Shown here piece by piece: positions 8,701 to 16,668 of a stretch of DNA of 64,000 nucleotides. Source of the stretch: JALZUE01 sp051251725 (GTDB taxonomy: Bacteria; Pseudomonadota; Gammaproteobacteria; Enterobacterales; Alteromonadaceae); NCBI GenBank assembly GCA_051251725.1, contig JBPOFN010000012.1:1-64000 (forward strand). The letters are read 5' to 3'. A model generated the notes under the pieces. It saw only the letters and a program-made list of their open reading frames with translations. It was not told the DNA's origin and did not search any database. The position numbers and the translations under genes are program-made. The first letter of the stretch is position 1; the number at the start of each line of letters is the position of its first letter.

Positions 8701-8731
8701 AAAAAAGGTAACCAATACTATTGGTTACCTT
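8701..8731 (-). terminator. Terminator/attenuator between the TonB receptor and the halogenase
   Basis: A perfect 12-bp stem (8705-8716 with 8720-8731) and a 3-base loop are followed, on the minus strand, by a run of six T residues. It lies 29 bases past the receptor stop codon and before the halogenase start. It would stop most receptor transcripts and let only a fraction continue into the halogenase and SapC genes. Confidence 0.8.
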
Positions 8732-8759
8732 ATAATGTTTAATTAAAATTTACGAATTA

Positions 8760-11549
8760 TTAAAATTTCGCTCTTACACCAATGTTATAACGTGCACCGT
8801 ATTGTTCAAAATCAATGATTTGATTAGAAAAGCGGCCATGGCGACGTGTATCTTCTTCGGTGACGTTAATTCCTTCAACAAAGACTGATACCGATTCATT
8901 TACATCATAACTTGCTGAAATATCGATTTGTGAATATGCCTCAGTAAACTTAGGTGAATCACCGCCGCTCAATAAGAACTCATCACGCCAGTTATAAGCA
9001 ACACGAAATGCAAACGCATCTTTTTCATAAAAACCAACTAAGTTAGCCGAATCACTTAAACCTGATAAAGCAAAATCATTTTCTAAGCTAGATGGATTAT
9101 ATTTATCAGCGGCATTTACCACGGTATAGTTAGCAATTGCGCCAAAACCTGTGTCAGAGAACATATGCTGAACGTTAAATTCCCAGCCATGTACTTCTGT
9201 TGAGTCGATATTTTGCGGGCGTGATAATTCCCACATAATGACCGGATCCGTTGGTTGTGATGTACATGCCGAAACAGGCGCTGCTTCTGTTCCTTCTGGA
9301 CAATCACCACGAGGATTAACACTTGGGTTAGTCAACGGCATATCGTTGCCATTAGCATCTTGGTAATACAACGCAGAGTCTTCTTTTACCGTCGCGATAA
9401 AGTTATCTACGGCTTTACGGAAGTGCCCTAAAGAAACGTAACTACCTTCACCGTAGTAGTACTCAAGTGATAAATCTAAATTTGTTGCTTCAAATGGTAA
9501 TAAGCTTGGGTTCCCCTGTGACGCACGATATGGCCCAGGCGTACTTTGATGGCTATTTAAGCTTGTTGAAGGAAACATAGCGTCAATATTACTACGCGCG
9601 ATAGTATTACTATATGAAAAACGGGCAATAATATCTTTGTGTACTTCTAAACTTAAATTCATACTGGGTAGGTAATGGCTATATTTACCACCTAAAACTT
9701 CAGAAACTTCTTCATCAGCTAATATTTTTCCCATTTGTAACGGTGTTATCCAATTAAAACCAATGGTTGGTTTAGCTAACGAATACGAAGTTACATCTGT
9801 CGTTTCATGTCTTAAACCTAAATTGGCATTAAATGGCATGTTGTTGAATTCTGATGAAAAATCAAATGACACATAAATGGCATTTGTGTCTTCTTCGATA
9901 CCATTTTTACTTTCAGATGCCGTATTATATTTACCTTGCGCATGCACAAGATCCATAAATTGCGCAGCACTAAATTGCGAACGTTTTTCAAAACCAATAT
10001 CACCAGGGACAAACGTTAAATCTAAGCTGCTTAAATCAAGAGCATCACCACCTAATGCAAAGTTAGCGCTATAAATATTATTGGTATCAACTTCATAAAC
10101 AGTGTTAGCAATACCAAAGTTAATCGCTGTTAAATCACCGCTACCGGTATTTTCCCAACGACCATCAATTTGAACTTGCTTAATATTATTTTCAATTTCA
10201 TAACCGCGTTCTTGATATAAGTCCCCCTCAATATTCGCTTTATTAAAAGCACCGCCGGCTAGGGCTGAATCATCATAAGAAACCGATGGAATATCACCAG
10301 AAAAGTCAGCGCCAATCGTTACCGGAGCAGCGGCACCAAAAGGGTTTTTAAGATTAGCTAAACGTTCAGCGGGTAATGCACCTGGGTTAGCATGAGAAGT
10401 TGAGCTATGGGCGTCGAATTCAAACGTTAAGCTTTCTGATGCTTCCCATTGTAGATTCACACCAACTGAGTCATTTTCGGTTTTATAGGCATATTCCCAA
10501 GCCCAGAAATTTAATTCGTCTTCGACTCGGCCAGGGTTGATAATTGTTCCGTTGACATCAGCTTTACCACTTTGAATATTGTCGAACCAAAAGCTAGTGC
10601 GGTTCATGGTACTTTTTTCATCTAAGCGCGACATAACATAATCAACGCTGGCAATGACACTATCGTTGGGTGCCCACTGCACGACCACTTGCGCATTTTG
10701 ACGTTCACGCTCAGTGTCTAGCGCATCTAAATCAACCGTAGGTACGCCCCAAGTATTGCGATCTGGGTTTTTAGTGGTATCAACAGCGCTTTTATCAATA
10801 TTTAGCTGATTTGGATAACCCGTGCCCCAATTACCCGAGGTCCCGATACGATCGGTATGGCTGTCACGCTCGGCATGAGATAGCGCCACTAGTACACCAA
10901 CAGTGTCGTCAACAAAGGTATTACTGATCATGCCTGAGATTTCTGGTGTCGCTGTGTCACCTTTATCAACACTGGTATCAACAACTGCTTTTACACTACC
11001 CATAGCTTTAAAACCATCGAAGTTAAATGGTTTAGCTGTTTGAATATCAATCGTGGCACCAATGCCACCCGAGCTAATATCAGCACGGCCAGTTTTATGT
11101 ACTTCAACAGCGGAAACTGTTTCAGCCCCTATTTCTTTAAAATTAAAACTACGCGAGATGCCTTCAGATGCTAAAGCTGAAGAATTTGGCATTTGTCTAC
11201 CATTTAACGTCACTAAGTTAAAGCTTGGACCAAAACCACGAACCGTGACTTTATTACCTTCATTATTGGCACGATCGATTGACACACCAGTAATACGTTG
11301 TAATGATTCCGCTAAGTTAGTATCAGGGAATTTACCAATATCTTCGGCTGAAATAGCATCAACAACACCTGATGCGTCACGTTTAATTGCCGCTGATTTA
11401 TTTAATGAACTTAACATACCGGTAACTTGAATTACTTCGATATCTTGAGTATCAGCACTCTTTGCTGTTTCTGCAGCATATGCACTTGTGCTAGCAGCAA
11501 CAAGTATTGCCATAGAAATGGAATTAAGTTTGAAATTATTATTTTTCAT
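8760..11549 (-). CDS. TonB-dependent outer-membrane receptor (TIGR01782-like)
   Basis: The 929-aa product is a 22-strand outer-membrane transporter of the Xanthomonas/Caulobacter-type TonB receptor group. Visible are a signal peptide (about 1-25, ending AYA), a TonB-box-like segment DIEVIQVTG near 35-43, a plug domain with FPDTNLAESLQRITGVSIDR and VRGFGPSFNLVTLNGRQMP, and a barrel ending in the aromatic C-terminus YNIGVRAKF. Such receptors import oligosaccharides and other bulky nutrients across the outer membrane; the ligand here is not evident. It is the first gene of the cassette with the halogenase and SapC. No glycoside hydrolase or sugar regulator lies alongside, which is unusual for a dedicated sugar locus. 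Confidence 0.92.
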   Translation of the reverse strand: MKNNNFKLNSISMAILVAASTSAYAAETAKSADTQDIEVIQVTGMLSSLNKSAAIKRDASGVVDAISAEDIGKFPDTNLAESLQRITGVSIDRANNEGNKVTVRGFGPSFNLVTLNGRQMPNSSALASEGISRSFNFKEIGAETVSAVEVHKTGRADISSGGIGATIDIQTAKPFNFDGFKAMGSVKAVVDTSVDKGDTATPEISGMISNTFVDDTVGVLVALSHAERDSHTDRIGTSGNWGTGYPNQLNIDKSAVDTTKNPDRNTWGVPTVDLDALDTERERQNAQVVVQWAPNDSVIASVDYVMSRLDEKSTMNRTSFWFDNIQSGKADVNGTIINPGRVEDELNFWAWEYAYKTENDSVGVNLQWEASESLTFEFDAHSSTSHANPGALPAERLANLKNPFGAAAPVTIGADFSGDIPSVSYDDSALAGGAFNKANIEGDLYQERGYEIENNIKQVQIDGRWENTGSGDLTAINFGIANTVYEVDTNNIYSANFALGGDALDLSSLDLTFVPGDIGFEKRSQFSAAQFMDLVHAQGKYNTASESKNGIEEDTNAIYVSFDFSSEFNNMPFNANLGLRHETTDVTSYSLAKPTIGFNWITPLQMGKILADEEVSEVLGGKYSHYLPSMNLSLEVHKDIIARFSYSNTIARSNIDAMFPSTSLNSHQSTPGPYRASQGNPSLLPFEATNLDLSLEYYYGEGSYVSLGHFRKAVDNFIATVKEDSALYYQDANGNDMPLTNPSVNPRGDCPEGTEAAPVSACTSQPTDPVIMWELSRPQNIDSTEVHGWEFNVQHMFSDTGFGAIANYTVVNAADKYNPSSLENDFALSGLSDSANLVGFYEKDAFAFRVAYNWRDEFLLSGGDSPKFTEAYSQIDISASYDVNESVSVFVEGINVTEEDTRRHGRFSNQIIDFEQYGARYNIGVRAKF

Positions 11550-11634
11550 GATTTCCCCTCATATACTTATTTTTATTTTATTGATTGTGTGCGATTTAAA
11601 TTAAATTGAACTACGAAATAAATCTTACTTATCA

Positions 11635-11663
11635 ATTTAAGACTGGAAGGCCTATATTGTCAA
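11635..11663 (-). promoter_or_regulatory. Candidate sigma-70 promoter of the TonB receptor gene
   Basis: On the minus strand TTGACA (11663-11658) is followed after 17 bases by TTAAAT (11640-11635), 86 bases before the receptor start codon. The -35 is perfect and the -10 matches 4 of 6. A weak dyad TTGTnnn...nACAA overlaps the -35 region and could be an operator, but this is speculative. Confidence 0.45.
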
Positions 11664-12109
11664 CAATTAATTGATGTACAAGTTTGTAATAAAAACTATA
11701 TAAATGTTAGGTTCATTGAAAAAGAAATATTTTAAACAACATTAGTCATGGTGGTTTATCAAATAAAACCTTTAATTTTAGTTACCTACTACAATAACTA
11801 GCTCCTCAGAAGACAAGTGAGCAAGTTTAAATGGCAGGGATTAAACTAATATTAGCTAAGCTTACTGGCATATATTTCTCAAATAAAAAGGCAACAAAAC
11901 AGACAACCACATAGCTTTTAATAATTATGACTGACGACCAAGTAAATTAATCACTAACAATTAGCATGAAAATAGCTACAAGCAATTTAATACAGCCGCT
12001 ATAATTACTTTTTCATAATCTATAACGAATATGAATAATGCTTATTTAATCAAATGATTCGTAGTAGTGAGAAAATCAGGTAAACTAAGCACAAAATTTG
12101 CCCCTGCTA
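11664..12109. other. Non-coding divergent region between the TonB receptor and acnB
   Basis: This AT-rich stretch carries the upstream regions of two divergent genes. I see no coding frame of note and no riboswitch-like fold. A Fur box was looked for and not seen. One ATTAGCAT (11960-11967) matches the repeated motif found closer to acnB. Confidence 0.4.
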
Positions 12110-12138
12110 ATTAGCATATTATTAGCATAATAATTAGC
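12110..12138 (+). promoter_or_regulatory. Three phased ATTAGC repeats upstream of acnB
   Basis: ATTAGC occurs at 12110-12115, 12121-12126 and 12133-12138, spaced 11 and 12 bases, so all three face nearly the same side of the helix. The last copy ends 27 bases before the acnB start codon. The arrangement resembles a multi-site operator or a bent upstream element. The binding protein is unknown. Confidence 0.4.
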
Positions 12139-12165
12139 TTGTTACAGCTAGAGAGAGAGTATCGA

Positions 12166-14973
12166 ATGAGCCTGTATTTAGAATATATAGCAGAAATTGA
12201 AAGTCGTAAAAAAGAGCTAGGTTTAGCGCCTAAGCCTATTGATAGTGCTGAGTTACTAGCTGAAATCATCGAGCAAATTAAAGATCAAGAGAATGAATAT
12301 CGTACTGATTCTCTTAATTTTTTCATCTATAACACCTTACCAGGCACTACCAGTGCTGCTGGTGAAAAAGCGGCATTTTTGAAAAAAATCATCTTAGGTG
12401 AAGAAGCCGTAGCAGAAATCACTCCTGAGTTTGCCTACGAATTGCTATCACACATGAAAGGTGGCGCTTCTATCGGCGTACTACTTGATCTAGCATTAAG
12501 TGATGACGTTGCATTATCAACGCCAGCTACTGCGGTATTAAAAACTCAAGTATTTTTATACGATGCTGATACAGCTCGTCTTGAAGCGGCTTACAAAGCA
12601 GGCAACGCCATTGCGAAAGATATTTTAGAAAGCTACGCTAACGCTGAATTCTTTACTAAATTACCAGATATCGAAGAAAAAATTGAAGTAGTGACTTATA
12701 TTGCTGGTGAAGGCGACATTTCTACTGATTTACTTTCTCCGGGTAACCAAGCACATTCACGTGCAGACCGTGAGTTACACGGTAAATGCATGATCACGCC
12801 AGAAGCTCAAGCCGAAATTCAAGCACTACAAGCCAAGCACCCTAACGCAAAAGTAATGCTTATTGCTGAAAAAGGTACTATGGGTGTTGGTTCTTCACGT
12901 ATGTCTGGTGTGAATAACGTTGCACTTTGGGCCGGTAAACAAGCAAGTCCATACGTGCCATTTATTAATATTGCACCTGTTGTTGCCGGTACAAATGGTA
13001 TTTCTCCAATCTTCTTAACTACCGTTGATGTAACAGGTGGTATTGGTCTTGATCTTAAAAACTGGGTTAAGAAAGTAGATGCAAACGGTAATACGGTTGT
13101 TGACGAGAATGGCGATGCTGTTTTAGAAGAAGCATACTCTGTTGCTACCGGTACTGTATTAACAATTGATACCAAAGCGAAGAAGCTATTAAACGGTGAT
13201 AAAGAGCTAGCAGATATTTCGTCAGCCTTTACTCCGCAAAAAGTAGAATTTATGAAAGCCGGCGGTTCTTACGCGGTTGTATTTGGTAAAAAATTACAAA
13301 CTTTTGCTTCTGAAACTCTAGGTGTAGCAACTAAACTGGTTTTTGCTGCTTCTAAAGAAATATCTCATGATGGTCAAGGCTTAACGGCTGTTGAGAAAAT
13401 ATTCAACAGAAATGCCGTTGGTGTTCTTTCTGAAACCGATCTGCACGCGGGTTCAGATGTTCGTGTTAGAGTTAACATTGTTGGTTCTCAAGACACTACC
13501 GGCCCGATGACATGCCAAGAGCTAGAAGCAATGGCTGCTTCTACTATTTCACCATTAGTTGACGGTGCATACCAATCTGGTTGTCACACAGCATCAGTAT
13601 GGGACAGCAAGGCTAAAGCAAACATCCCTAAATTAATGAGCTTTATGAACAAGTTCGGTCTAATTACTGCGCGTGACCCTAAAGGGGTTTACCACGCTAT
13701 GACTGATGTAATTCATAAGGTGCTAAATGATATTACTGTTGATGACAGAGCTATCATCATTGGTGGTGACTCTCATACGCGTATGTCTAAAGGTGTAGCA
13801 TTTGGTGCCGACTCAGGTACTGTTGCCGTCGCTCTTGCTACCGGTGAATCGGCGATGCCTATTCCAGAGTCAGTAAAAGTAACATTTAAAGGCGCTATGC
13901 AAGGTCACATGGATTTCCGTGATGTGGTACATGCAACGCAAGCCCAAATGCTTAAACAATTTGGCGGCGAAAACGTCTTCCAAGGCCGTGTAATTGAAGT
14001 ACATATTGGTACTTTATTAGCAGACCAAGCATTTACTTTCACTGATTGGTCGGCAGAAATGAAAGCAAAAGCTTCAATCTGTATTTCAAACAATGAAACG
14101 TTAATTCAATCAATTGAGCTTGCTAAGAGCCGTATCCAAATCATGATTGATAAAGGTATGGAAAACGCAGCCGGCACGCTTAACGGTTTAATTGCATTAG
14201 CTGACAAACGCATTGAAGAAGTTGAATCAGGAACTAACCCTGCATTAGCACCTGATGACAACGCTAAATACTACGCTGAAGTTGTGATTGACTTAGATGT
14301 TATCGATCAGCCAATGATTGCGGATCCTGATGTTAACAACGATGATGCTTCTAAGCGTTACACACATGACGTTATTCGCCCTGTATCATTCTACAATGGT
14401 AAGCCTGTAGATTTAGCCTTTGTTGGCTCTTGTATGGTTCACAAAGGTGATATGCAAATTATCGCTCAAATGTTACGTAACATTGAAAAACAAAACGGCA
14501 AGGTTGAATTTAAAGCGCCATTAGTTGTAGCGCCACCAACATACAACATTGTTGATGAGCTTAAAGCGGAAGGCGATTGGGATATTTTACGTAAGTACTC
14601 TGGTTTTGAATTTGATGATGCAAACCCTAAAGGCGCTGCTCGTACTAAGTACGAAAACATCATGTATCTTGAACGCCCAGGTTGTAACTTATGTATGGGT
14701 AACCAAGAGAAAGCTGAACCAGGTGATACGGTTATCGCAACCTCTACTCGTCTTTTCCAAGGTCGTGTGGTAGCAGATACTGCCGAGAAAAAAGGTGAAT
14801 CATTATTAGGTTCGACACCTTTAGTTGTGCTTTCATCAGTACTTGGTCGTTTCCCGACAATTGAAGAATACAAAGCCGCTGTAGAAGGTATCGATTTAAC
14901 TCGATTCGCTCCACCGACAGAAGAAATGAGCACTAAGTTCGTTGGACAAACTGTACCGGTTAAAATGGTCTAA
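12166..14973 (+). CDS. acnB: Aconitate hydratase B / 2-methylisocitrate dehydratase (long form)
   Basis: AcnB isomerises citrate and isocitrate in the TCA cycle and can dehydrate 2-methylisocitrate. The product is 935 aa, about 70 longer than E. coli AcnB (865 aa). The iron-sulfur ligands are Cys756 (GSCMVHKG), Cys840 and Cys843 (CNLCMGNQ); GSQDTTGPMT and GGDSHTRM are further family signatures. Extra sequence lies after LDLKNWVKKVDANGN and before the CNLC motif. From the opening (YIAEIESRKK...LAPKPID), these insertions and the C-terminal half, it resembles the aconitase B I recall from Flavobacteria/Bacteroidetes more than the proteobacterial form, suggesting gene replacement by transfer. It is also inverted relative to the pdh operon. 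I preferred ATG 12166 (purine-rich GAGAGAGAG upstream) to an upstream TTG at 12139. Confidence 0.93.
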   Translation: MSLYLEYIAEIESRKKELGLAPKPIDSAELLAEIIEQIKDQENEYRTDSLNFFIYNTLPGTTSAAGEKAAFLKKIILGEEAVAEITPEFAYELLSHMKGGASIGVLLDLALSDDVALSTPATAVLKTQVFLYDADTARLEAAYKAGNAIAKDILESYANAEFFTKLPDIEEKIEVVTYIAGEGDISTDLLSPGNQAHSRADRELHGKCMITPEAQAEIQALQAKHPNAKVMLIAEKGTMGVGSSRMSGVNNVALWAGKQASPYVPFINIAPVVAGTNGISPIFLTTVDVTGGIGLDLKNWVKKVDANGNTVVDENGDAVLEEAYSVATGTVLTIDTKAKKLLNGDKELADISSAFTPQKVEFMKAGGSYAVVFGKKLQTFASETLGVATKLVFAASKEISHDGQGLTAVEKIFNRNAVGVLSETDLHAGSDVRVRVNIVGSQDTTGPMTCQELEAMAASTISPLVDGAYQSGCHTASVWDSKAKANIPKLMSFMNKFGLITARDPKGVYHAMTDVIHKVLNDITVDDRAIIIGGDSHTRMSKGVAFGADSGTVAVALATGESAMPIPESVKVTFKGAMQGHMDFRDVVHATQAQMLKQFGGENVFQGRVIEVHIGTLLADQAFTFTDWSAEMKAKASICISNNETLIQSIELAKSRIQIMIDKGMENAAGTLNGLIALADKRIEEVESGTNPALAPDDNAKYYAEVVIDLDVIDQPMIADPDVNNDDASKRYTHDVIRPVSFYNGKPVDLAFVGSCMVHKGDMQIIAQMLRNIEKQNGKVEFKAPLVVAPPTYNIVDELKAEGDWDILRKYSGFEFDDANPKGAARTKYENIMYLERPGCNLCMGNQEKAEPGDTVIATSTRLFQGRVVADTAEKKGESLLGSTPLVVLSSVLGRFPTIEEYKAAVEGIDLTRFAPPTEEMSTKFVGQTVPVKMV

Positions 14974-14987
14974 ACCTTTGCAAGATA

Positions 14988-15011
14988 CGCCTAGTTAAAA
15001 ATAACTAGGCG
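14988..15011 (+). other. Hairpin just after acnB
   Basis: A perfect 10-bp stem (CGCCTAGTTA / TAACTAGGCG) with a 4-base loop begins 14 bases after the acnB stop. No T-tract follows, so it is more likely an mRNA 3'-end protecting structure than a terminator; the terminator proper lies about 60 bases further on. Confidence 0.5.
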
Positions 15012-15069
15012 GGCACGCGATTAAAACAACTGCCATAGTATAAAGCAGTAGAAAAATAAAATAATACCT

Positions 15070-15133
15070 AAGGGTTACATATTTTGATTAAGCGAAACAA
15101 AGCTTAAAGACAAAATATGTAACCCTTTTTTTA
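15070..15133 (+). terminator. Rho-independent terminator of acnB
   Basis: A perfect 17-bp stem (15070-15086 with 15111-15127) is continued inside by a 6-bp stem (TTAAGC 15088-15093 / GCTTAA 15102-15107), and is followed by seven T residues. This is an unusually long terminator. It works on the plus strand and has fewer A residues on the other side. Confidence 0.88.
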
Positions 15134-15246
15134 TACTTATTTTTTATCATTATAAACTGATTTTACCGCGTGTTTTTCAACACCCGTTTAATAAAAAATA
15201 TCAGCCTAATTTATCAAGCAGGTTTGATTTTTGGGGAGGAAATACT

Positions 15247-15348
15247 TTGAGTAATGTTAAGAATATTCAGTGGCGACTAACCACTGATACCCTTTCAAAC
15301 CTTAGCTTATATTTAATCGATGGGCACTATTACCCTGTGGTATGCTAA
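15247..15348 (+). CDS. Possible 33-aa small protein (TTG start)
   Basis: A TTG codon 6 bases after a near-perfect Shine-Dalgarno (GGGGAGGA, 15233-15240) opens a 33-codon frame ending in TAA at 15346. The peptide starts MSNVKNIQWRL and ends in DGHYYPVVC, with a mixed polar/aromatic composition and no clear membrane helix. The strong ribosome-binding site in an otherwise gene-free gap is the main support. I recognise no family. It could instead be a chance frame. Confidence 0.3.
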   Translation: MSNVKNIQWRLTTDTLSNLSLYLIDGHYYPVVC

Positions 15349-15369
15349 TTAGCAGTTAATCTAATAAGA

Positions 15370-15747
15370 TTACTTTGCACTTGAGTCAACTGTCGGACAC
15401 TCAACATTCGCGGCTAACTTTGCCATGATCATATTAGGAAAAGAGCGATTATGATCGTAACTTTCAACACCTTTTAACACCTCAATTTTAAAGCCATAAC
15501 TTTGACATAACCGCAGCGAACGACGCATCAAAAACGTTGCCAATTTACTAAAATTGGTTCTATCGTTTGGCACTATCTCAATGTGATAATTATTTTCACT
15601 GATTAAGGTTTCACTAAATTGCAGGTTATGGTCAAAGTCCCACTGTGGCTCACCATTATTATAATCAGAGTTAGATGAGCAGCCGAGTACACCTATTACG
15701 CTAAAAACACATAACGCATATTTGAGCTGTTTTAATTTTTTATACAA
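15370..15747 (-). CDS. Small predicted lipoprotein
   Basis: The 125-aa product carries a lipoprotein signal peptide: basic start (MYKKLKQLKY), hydrophobic core and lipobox VLGC with the lipidated Cys at 23, followed by SSN, which favours outer-membrane sorting. The mature part is about 100 residues with two further cysteines (in LRLCQSYG and VECPTV) and no recognisable domain. It is a lone minus-strand gene, divergent from the DUF2982 gene. The function is unknown. Confidence 0.7.
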   Translation of the reverse strand: MYKKLKQLKYALCVFSVIGVLGCSSNSDYNNGEPQWDFDHNLQFSETLISENNYHIEIVPNDRTNFSKLATFLMRRSLRLCQSYGFKIEVLKGVESYDHNRSFPNMIMAKLAANVECPTVDSSAK

Positions 15748-15863
15748 GACAATTCACCCCATTAACGTTTATATTTAGCTTTAATTATAGAAAGATTATT
15801 TAATAACATCTTACTTTCACACTATTATTTACAAAAAAATTAATAAACTATACGATACTTAAC

Positions 15864-16511
15864 TTGATCAAGATAAAAGCCCAAACCAAACGTAACGCTT
15901 ATTCGATACTATTAATAGGTATTATCAGTCTGTTTATTTCACTAATAATCGCAGAGCACTTTTGGCTGCAAGCAAAGTTAGTGCTAATGTTTTTAATTAC
16001 CGTCAACTTAATTACATGTTTTATCGGTATTATCAAAATATTAGAGCCTGATGTTAGCTTTTATATTTCAAAAAAAACGTTAAAATATCAACATAAATAT
16101 GGCGCTTGGCAAATACCTTGGTCAGATATTGCGGCTATAACTCAAGTCAGTGAAACGGTTGGCATTGATAAACAAATTCTGCCTTATATCGGCATTAGGT
16201 TAAGTAACCTAAACAACCTGATAGATAATATATCACCTCGGCTAGCAAGCCGCTTAATACACGAACATCGCCCGCTCATTCACTTTGCTGTGCAGCATCA
16301 GCTACTAGAGATCGAAGATGTCGCCATCAACTTTAGCTCTTATAAACATCAGCAGCGTGAAATTACCGGTCCCACCGCCGCTTTTCTTCATCAGGTTTGT
16401 CTGTTGAAAAAAGCCTTTGGTTATCATTTATATTTACCAGAATCAGCATTAGATAGAAGCTGTGATGAGTTTTCTATTTTGTTGAATAATTGTAAACATA
16501 CTTGTTATTAA
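15864..16511 (+). CDS. DUF2982 family membrane protein
   Basis: This 215-aa protein matches the DUF2982 family known from Alteromonadales and Vibrionales. It has two transmembrane helices close to the N-terminus (about 13-30 and 36-58), then a cytoplasmic domain with the segment WQIPWSDIAAI, common in PH-like membrane proteins, and a conserved region around ASRLIHEHRPLIHF. The best start is the TTG at 15864, with weak ribosome-binding sequence. Its position between the lipoprotein gene and lpdA gives no clue to function. Confidence 0.65.
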   Translation: MIKIKAQTKRNAYSILLIGIISLFISLIIAEHFWLQAKLVLMFLITVNLITCFIGIIKILEPDVSFYISKKTLKYQHKYGAWQIPWSDIAAITQVSETVGIDKQILPYIGIRLSNLNNLIDNISPRLASRLIHEHRPLIHFAVQHQLLEIEDVAINFSSYKHQQREITGPTAAFLHQVCLLKKAFGYHLYLPESALDRSCDEFSILLNNCKHTCY

Positions 16512-16588
16512 AGCCCCCTCTCCTGCTGACAACTAACCATACTAATAACAGCTAAATCCCTAACTAAATATTCAGCAGCGTTAAAGAC

Positions 16589-16627
16589 AAAAAAGCCGCC
16601 TAAACTAAAAGTTTGAGCGGCTTTTTT
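16589..16627. terminator. Bidirectional terminator between the DUF2982 gene and lpdA
   Basis: The stem AAAAAGCCGC(C)TAAACT pairs with AGTTTGAGCGGCTTTTT; there is one bulged position and a short AAA-type loop. A-runs on one side and T-runs on the other let it serve both convergent genes, the DUF2982 gene (+) and lpdA (-). Confidence 0.85.
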
Positions 16628-16668
16628 ATGAAATAGTAACGCTTAAATAGAAGCGTTTAGTTTTCTGA

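Noticed and set aside
11550..12165. Fur box or LacI-type operator upstream of the TonB receptor
   Set aside because: No sequence close to GATAATGATAATCATTATC or a clear long palindrome was found in this gap.
14466..14933. Long antisense frame of 155 codons inside acnB
   Set aside because: It lies opposite the strongly conserved aconitase coding region and has no ribosome-binding site or family resemblance; it is a by-product of codon use there.
14988..15011. First hairpin after acnB as terminator
   Set aside because: No T-tract follows; the 17-bp stem at 15070-15127 with seven T residues is the terminator.
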